From: Aerococcus loyolae
GTDB lineage: Bacteria > Bacillota > Bacilli > Lactobacillales > Aerococcaceae
DNA length: 64,000 bases
Direction of reading: 5' to 3'
NCBI RefSeq assembly: GCF_002871915.2
Contig: NZ_CP126958.1
Coordinates: forward strand, 496,001-560,000
Shown here in pieces: positions 60,827-64,000 of this stretch. The position numbers and the translations under genes are program-made. The notes beneath the pieces are model-generated. The model was not told the DNA's origin. It saw only the letters and a list, made by a program, of their open reading frames with translations, and made no database searches. Positions within the stretch are counted from its first letter, which is position 1, and each line of letters starts with the position of its first letter.

Positions 60827-62170
60827 ATGTCAGAAGTTAAGGACTTAATTGAACGCGCTAGAAAAGCCATGGAAGCTATCCAGGACTATAGTCAAGCCGA
60901 AGTGGATGCTATGGTAGAAAATGTAGCCAAACGAGTTTACCAAAAAGCCGGAGAGTTAGCAGCCTTTGCCATTGAGGAAACTGGTATGGGAAGATTAGAT
61001 TCTGGTACTGAAAAGGTGCAGAATATTGCTAAAAATGTCTGGGAAGATATCAAGGATGAAAAGTCAGTCGGAGTAATTCATTATGACAAAGAAACAGGCA
61101 TCACTGAGCTTGCCCATCCGGCTGGGGTGATCGGTTCGGTTACACCAGTTACCCAACCGACGATTACCCCTTTAGGCAATGGGATGATGGCACTCAAAGG
61201 CCGGAATGCTCTGGTTTTCTCACCCCATCCAAGTGCTATTAAAAGTACCGCTAAGACCATTGAAGTGATGCGGGATGCTTTAGAAGAAGTAGGGGCGCCT
61301 AAGGACCTATTGGTTTACTACGAATCACCATCCAATGAGGCCACCCAGGACTTAATGGCCAATACTGATTTGATTGTAGCCACCGGGGGACCAGGATTGG
61401 TCCATGCCGCCTATTCTAGCGGGACACCAGCTTATGGAGTTGGTGCAGGAAACTCCCAGGGGATTTTGGATGACGACTTTGATGTTGATAAAGCCGCCGA
61501 ACTAAGCGTGGCAGCTCGGGCTTTTGATAATGGGCTCCCATGTACTAGCCAGCAGATTTTATTCTATCCTAGACATAAAGAAGCCGACTTAGTTCAAGCC
61601 TTGGAAAAATATCAGGCCTACGTGATCACCGATTCAGCAACGGTTGACCAGCTCAGGGAGAATTTAATTGATGAATCAGGGAAATTTAAAGCTGATCTGA
61701 TTGGTAAGAGTCCTCACTTTATTGGCCAGGTAGCAGGAGTAGCTATTCCAGAAGAGGCTGAGATTGTTGTGGCTAAAATCAGCAAAAACGACCAAGAGGA
61801 ACCTCTCACCAAAGAAAAATTATTTCCTTTAATGACTATGGCTGCCTATGATGACTTCGAAGCAGCCGTTGACTTAGCCAAGAGAAACCTGGTCATCCAG
61901 GGAGGGGCAGGGCATTCTTCTGTCGTCTTTACCAATAGCCGCCAACGGGAAGAATATGTTGGCCTCCATTTACCGATTTCACGCTTAATGGTTAACCAAG
62001 TTGTAAATGCCATGGGTGGTGCCACTAACGGTTTGAATACTTCCGTGTCTTTAGGTTGTGGAACCTGGGGGAATAACGTTATTTCAGAAAACTTGACCTA
62101 CCGTCACCTGCTCAATGTTTCCCGTATTTCTGACCCAATTGATCTGGGAGAAATTGACCATGGCTGGTAA
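60827..62170 (+). CDS. CoA-acylating aldehyde dehydrogenase (EutE/PduP-like)
   Basis: A 447-residue aldehyde dehydrogenase of the CoA-dependent type. The catalytic Cys is in FDNGLPCTSQQ (about 239) and the cofactor loop is GGPGLVHAAYSSG. It lacks the N-terminal encapsulation peptide of microcompartment enzymes (it starts at once with MSEVKDLIERARKAMEAI). It would turn an aldehyde, CoA and NAD into acyl-CoA for the phosphotransacylase encoded next. AAGGAGG precedes the ATG. Confidence 0.88.
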   Translation: MSEVKDLIERARKAMEAIQDYSQAEVDAMVENVAKRVYQKAGELAAFAIEETGMGRLDSGTEKVQNIAKNVWEDIKDEKSVGVIHYDKETGITELAHPAGVIGSVTPVTQPTITPLGNGMMALKGRNALVFSPHPSAIKSTAKTIEVMRDALEEVGAPKDLLVYYESPSNEATQDLMANTDLIVATGGPGLVHAAYSSGTPAYGVGAGNSQGILDDDFDVDKAAELSVAARAFDNGLPCTSQQILFYPRHKEADLVQALEKYQAYVITDSATVDQLRENLIDESGKFKADLIGKSPHFIGQVAGVAIPEEAEIVVAKISKNDQEEPLTKEKLFPLMTMAAYDDFEAAVDLAKRNLVIQGGAGHSSVVFTNSRQREEYVGLHLPISRLMVNQVVNAMGGATNGLNTSVSLGCGTWGNNVISENLTYRHLLNVSRISDPIDLGEIDHGW

Positions 62171-62182
62171 AGGAGCTCTGCC

Positions 62183-63073
62183 ATGAAATCATTTGAAGAA
62201 CTTTTAACTATCTTTCAACCCCAAGGCAAAGTCAAAGTGGGCTTTGTCAATGCCCTGGACCATTCCAGTATTGAAACCGCCAGTGACCCCCGGATAAAAG
62301 ATTATATTGAACCCGTTTTTCTAGGGGATAAGGCTAAGATTGAGTCCTTAGTTAAGGATTACCCGCTGAGTCATTATCAAGTGCTTGATGCCAAAGATGA
62401 TCTTTCTGCCGCTAAGTTAGCCGTGGAAAAGGTCCACCAAGGAGAAATCCAGCTGCTCTGTAAGGGCAAACTCCCTTCAAGTCATTTTCTCCGTCCTATC
62501 GTCAATAAGGAAAGTGGCATTGTTTGTAGCGACTTACTTTCAACAGTAACCTTACTGGATATCCCCCAATATCCTAAGTTGTTGGTAAATACTGATGGGG
62601 GAATGAATTTAAATCCCAATTTTGAGCAGAAAAAGATAATCATTCGACATGCTGTTGAAGTCATGAATGATATTGGCATACAAGCCCCTAAAATTGCTGT
62701 ATTGGGAGCTACTGAGGAAGTCAATGATAAGATTCAATCGTCTAAGGATGCATATGACTTAATGAAGGACTTTAGTCAGGATCCTGATTTTAAAGGCAGT
62801 ATTGCCGGCCCGATCTCCTTAGACCTGGCCCTCAGTCAAGCGGCTAGCCAGCTTAAGGAGTATCACTCAGAGGTGGCGGGACAGGCAGATATTTTAGTCT
62901 CTCCTGATATGACCACGGGAAATATTTTAAGCAAGGCCTTGACCATACTGGGTAAGGGACGTTTAGCCACCATTGTTAAAGGGGCCCAGGTTCCTATTGT
63001 GATGAATTCCCGGGGGTCAAGCAGTGATGAAAAAGTTTTCGCCTTACTGTTAGCACTTTTTTCCTGGAGGTAG
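62183..63073 (+). CDS. ptb: Phosphate acyltransferase (phosphate butyryltransferase-like)
   Basis: A 296-residue member of the phosphotransacetylase/phosphotransbutyrylase family. It exchanges CoA for phosphate on an acyl group. Typical features are LLCKGKLPSSHFLRP, NTDGGMNLNP, and the ending AQVPIVMNSRGSSSDEKVFA. Pairing with a butyrate-type kinase fits Ptb better than Pta. AAAGGAG precedes the ATG; the next gene begins three bases after the stop. The acyl group is unknown. Confidence 0.88.
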   Translation: MKSFEELLTIFQPQGKVKVGFVNALDHSSIETASDPRIKDYIEPVFLGDKAKIESLVKDYPLSHYQVLDAKDDLSAAKLAVEKVHQGEIQLLCKGKLPSSHFLRPIVNKESGIVCSDLLSTVTLLDIPQYPKLLVNTDGGMNLNPNFEQKKIIIRHAVEVMNDIGIQAPKIAVLGATEEVNDKIQSSKDAYDLMKDFSQDPDFKGSIAGPISLDLALSQAASQLKEYHSEVAGQADILVSPDMTTGNILSKALTILGKGRLATIVKGAQVPIVMNSRGSSSDEKVFALLLALFSWR

Positions 63074-63076
63074 CCT

Positions 63077-64000
63077 ATGAAAATTTTAGCCATTAATCCA
63101 GGATCTACTTCGACTAAAGTGTCACTCTATAGTGATGGTAAGATCCAAGCCGTAGAAAATTACCAGCATAGTCCCAAGGATTTAGCCCATTTAGGGTCTG
63201 TCATTAAACAAAAGGACTTACGGAAACGATGTGTGGTCAAGTTTATAGAAAAACAGGATTTGACCTTGGATGATCTTGATGCCATTTCAGCCCGGGGAGG
63301 GACTTTGCCTGCTGTTAATGCGGGGGCTTATCGGATCAATGAACAGATGGTTGACTATCTCACTCATAAGACCAGAAATCCACATGCTTCCAGTCTGGCG
63401 GCTATTATCGCCTATGAATTAAAGATAGAGTATGATCAGACGAACTTACCCATTATGATTTATGATTCAGTAGCGGTTGACCAGTTTACCCCAGTTGCTC
63501 GACTGTCGGGTTTAAAGGGGGCAGACCGGGTGAGTGGCAGCCATGCCCTCAATACCCGAGCTGTGGCCATGAAGGTCTGTCAAGACCTGGGGACTAGCTA
63601 CCAAGCAAGCAATTTGATTGTTTGCCATATGGGTGGTGGTATTTCAACCAGCGCTCACTTGAAGGGCAGGATGGTTGATAATATTTCTGATGATGAGGGG
63701 CCCATGGGGATGGATCGCACCGGTGAACTCCCTTTATTAGCCCTGTTTAAGGTGATTGAGGGCTATTCCTATGAAGAAATGGTTCGATTGAACAAGCAAG
63801 AGGGCGGTATTAAATCTTACACAGGCTTGACTGATATGCGTCAAGTGCAAGCCGAAGCTGATAAGGGGAATGATCATTATCAGCTGGTCATTGATGCCTT
63901 TGTCTATCAAATTGCTAAAGCCATTGGCTCGCTAGCCACAGTACTCAAGGGCGAGGTCGATCGGATCATTCTTACTGGTGGAGTCGCTCATTCTCAAAAG
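63077..64000 (+). CDS. buk: Butyrate kinase-like acyl-phosphate kinase (partial, cut by window end)
   Basis: The open frame runs from ATG to the window end, 308 codons of an expected 355 or so. It starts MKILAINPGSTSTKVSLY, the ASKHA-kinase phosphate-1 motif of Buk, and includes SARGGTLPAVNAG, HASSLAA, VCHMGGGISTSAH and IILTGGVAHS. The enzyme makes ATP from acyl phosphate, completing the route alcohol-aldehyde-acyl-CoA-acyl phosphate-acid. GGAGG lies in the end of ptb, showing coupling. Confidence 0.92.
   Translation, partial: MKILAINPGSTSTKVSLYSDGKIQAVENYQHSPKDLAHLGSVIKQKDLRKRCVVKFIEKQDLTLDDLDAISARGGTLPAVNAGAYRINEQMVDYLTHKTRNPHASSLAAIIAYELKIEYDQTNLPIMIYDSVAVDQFTPVARLSGLKGADRVSGSHALNTRAVAMKVCQDLGTSYQASNLIVCHMGGGISTSAHLKGRMVDNISDDEGPMGMDRTGELPLLALFKVIEGYSYEEMVRLNKQEGGIKSYTGLTDMRQVQAEADKGNDHYQLVIDAFVYQIAKAIGSLATVLKGEVDRIILTGGVAHSQK

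Overview
The window is a stretch of chromosome from a low-to-moderate GC Gram-positive bacterium. Gene order (rpsT/uvrB; rpsO-pnp; asd-rnjB; gmk-rpoZ-priA-fmt-rsmB-stp-prkC-rsgA-rpe-thiN; rpmB-asp23/yloU-fakA; recG-plsX-acpP-rnc-smc-ftsY-ylxM-ffh; rpsP-khpA-rimM-trmD-rplS), AGGAGG-type ribosome binding sites and sigma-A-like promoters place it in the Firmicutes. A FemX/MurM-type ligase, an RNase J2-like protein and the IS families suggest Lactobacillales. My best guess is Aerococcaceae, an Aerococcus urinae-like species; this is inference, as no rRNA gene is present. Almost every gene is on the + strand. No tRNA, rRNA, CRISPR array or prophage was seen.

Layout. 1-12 kb: end of holA, rpsT (-), uvrB, a PAP2 phosphatase (-), rpsO, pnp, asd, an RNase J2-like gene, a ThiT-like membrane protein and cardiolipin synthase. 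12.4-13 kb: a small minus-strand gene of unknown function whose promoter is overlaid by LexA/SOS-box-like operators. 13.2-24 kb: the gmk-to-thiN cluster (nucleotide metabolism, replication restart, translation initiation, rRNA methylation, Ser/Thr signalling, ribosome assembly). 24.0-25.4 kb: an IS30-family element just upstream of the rpmB promoter. 25.5-36.7 kb: rpmB, asp23-like, fakA, a luciferase-like oxidoreductase, recG, plsX, acpP, rnc and smc. 36.9-40.3 kb: an IS1182-family element with an ISL3-family element inserted in it, followed by a cluster of hairpin repeats. 40.8-49.6 kb: HAD phosphatase, ftsY, ylxM-ffh, a FemX-like ligase and a heterodimeric ABC exporter. 50-55.3 kb: nfeD-floA plus a small acidic protein, then rpsP-khpA-rimM-trmD-rplS and a MaoC-like hydratase. 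55.4-58.7 kb: a strongly promoted unknown acidic protein and a large secreted surface protein with three C-terminal helical repeats. 58.9-64 kb: a LysR regulator and an operon of SDR dehydrogenase, CoA-acylating aldehyde dehydrogenase, phosphotransacylase and butyrate-type kinase (cut by the window end).

How the genes work together. The central clusters are housekeeping: membrane phospholipid entry (fakA, plsX, acpP), RNA processing (rnc, pnp, rnjB), protein targeting (ftsY, ylxM, ffh), chromosome organisation (smc) and cell-wall signalling (stp, prkC). The last operon reads as a fermentative route from an alcohol through an aldehyde, acyl-CoA and acyl-phosphate to an acid plus ATP. A perfect cre match and a perfect inverted repeat (a candidate LysR operator) lie in front of it.

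The most unusual content is non-coding. Two families of long modular hairpin repeats sit between genes (family A: 2613-2788 and 12066-12240; family B: about six modules at 6674, 36812, 40339-40701 and 49606-49820), and several terminators share a CTGGGA core. The protein-level novelties are the SOS-box gene, the LPXTG-less YSIRK-like surface protein and two uncharacterised acidic proteins.
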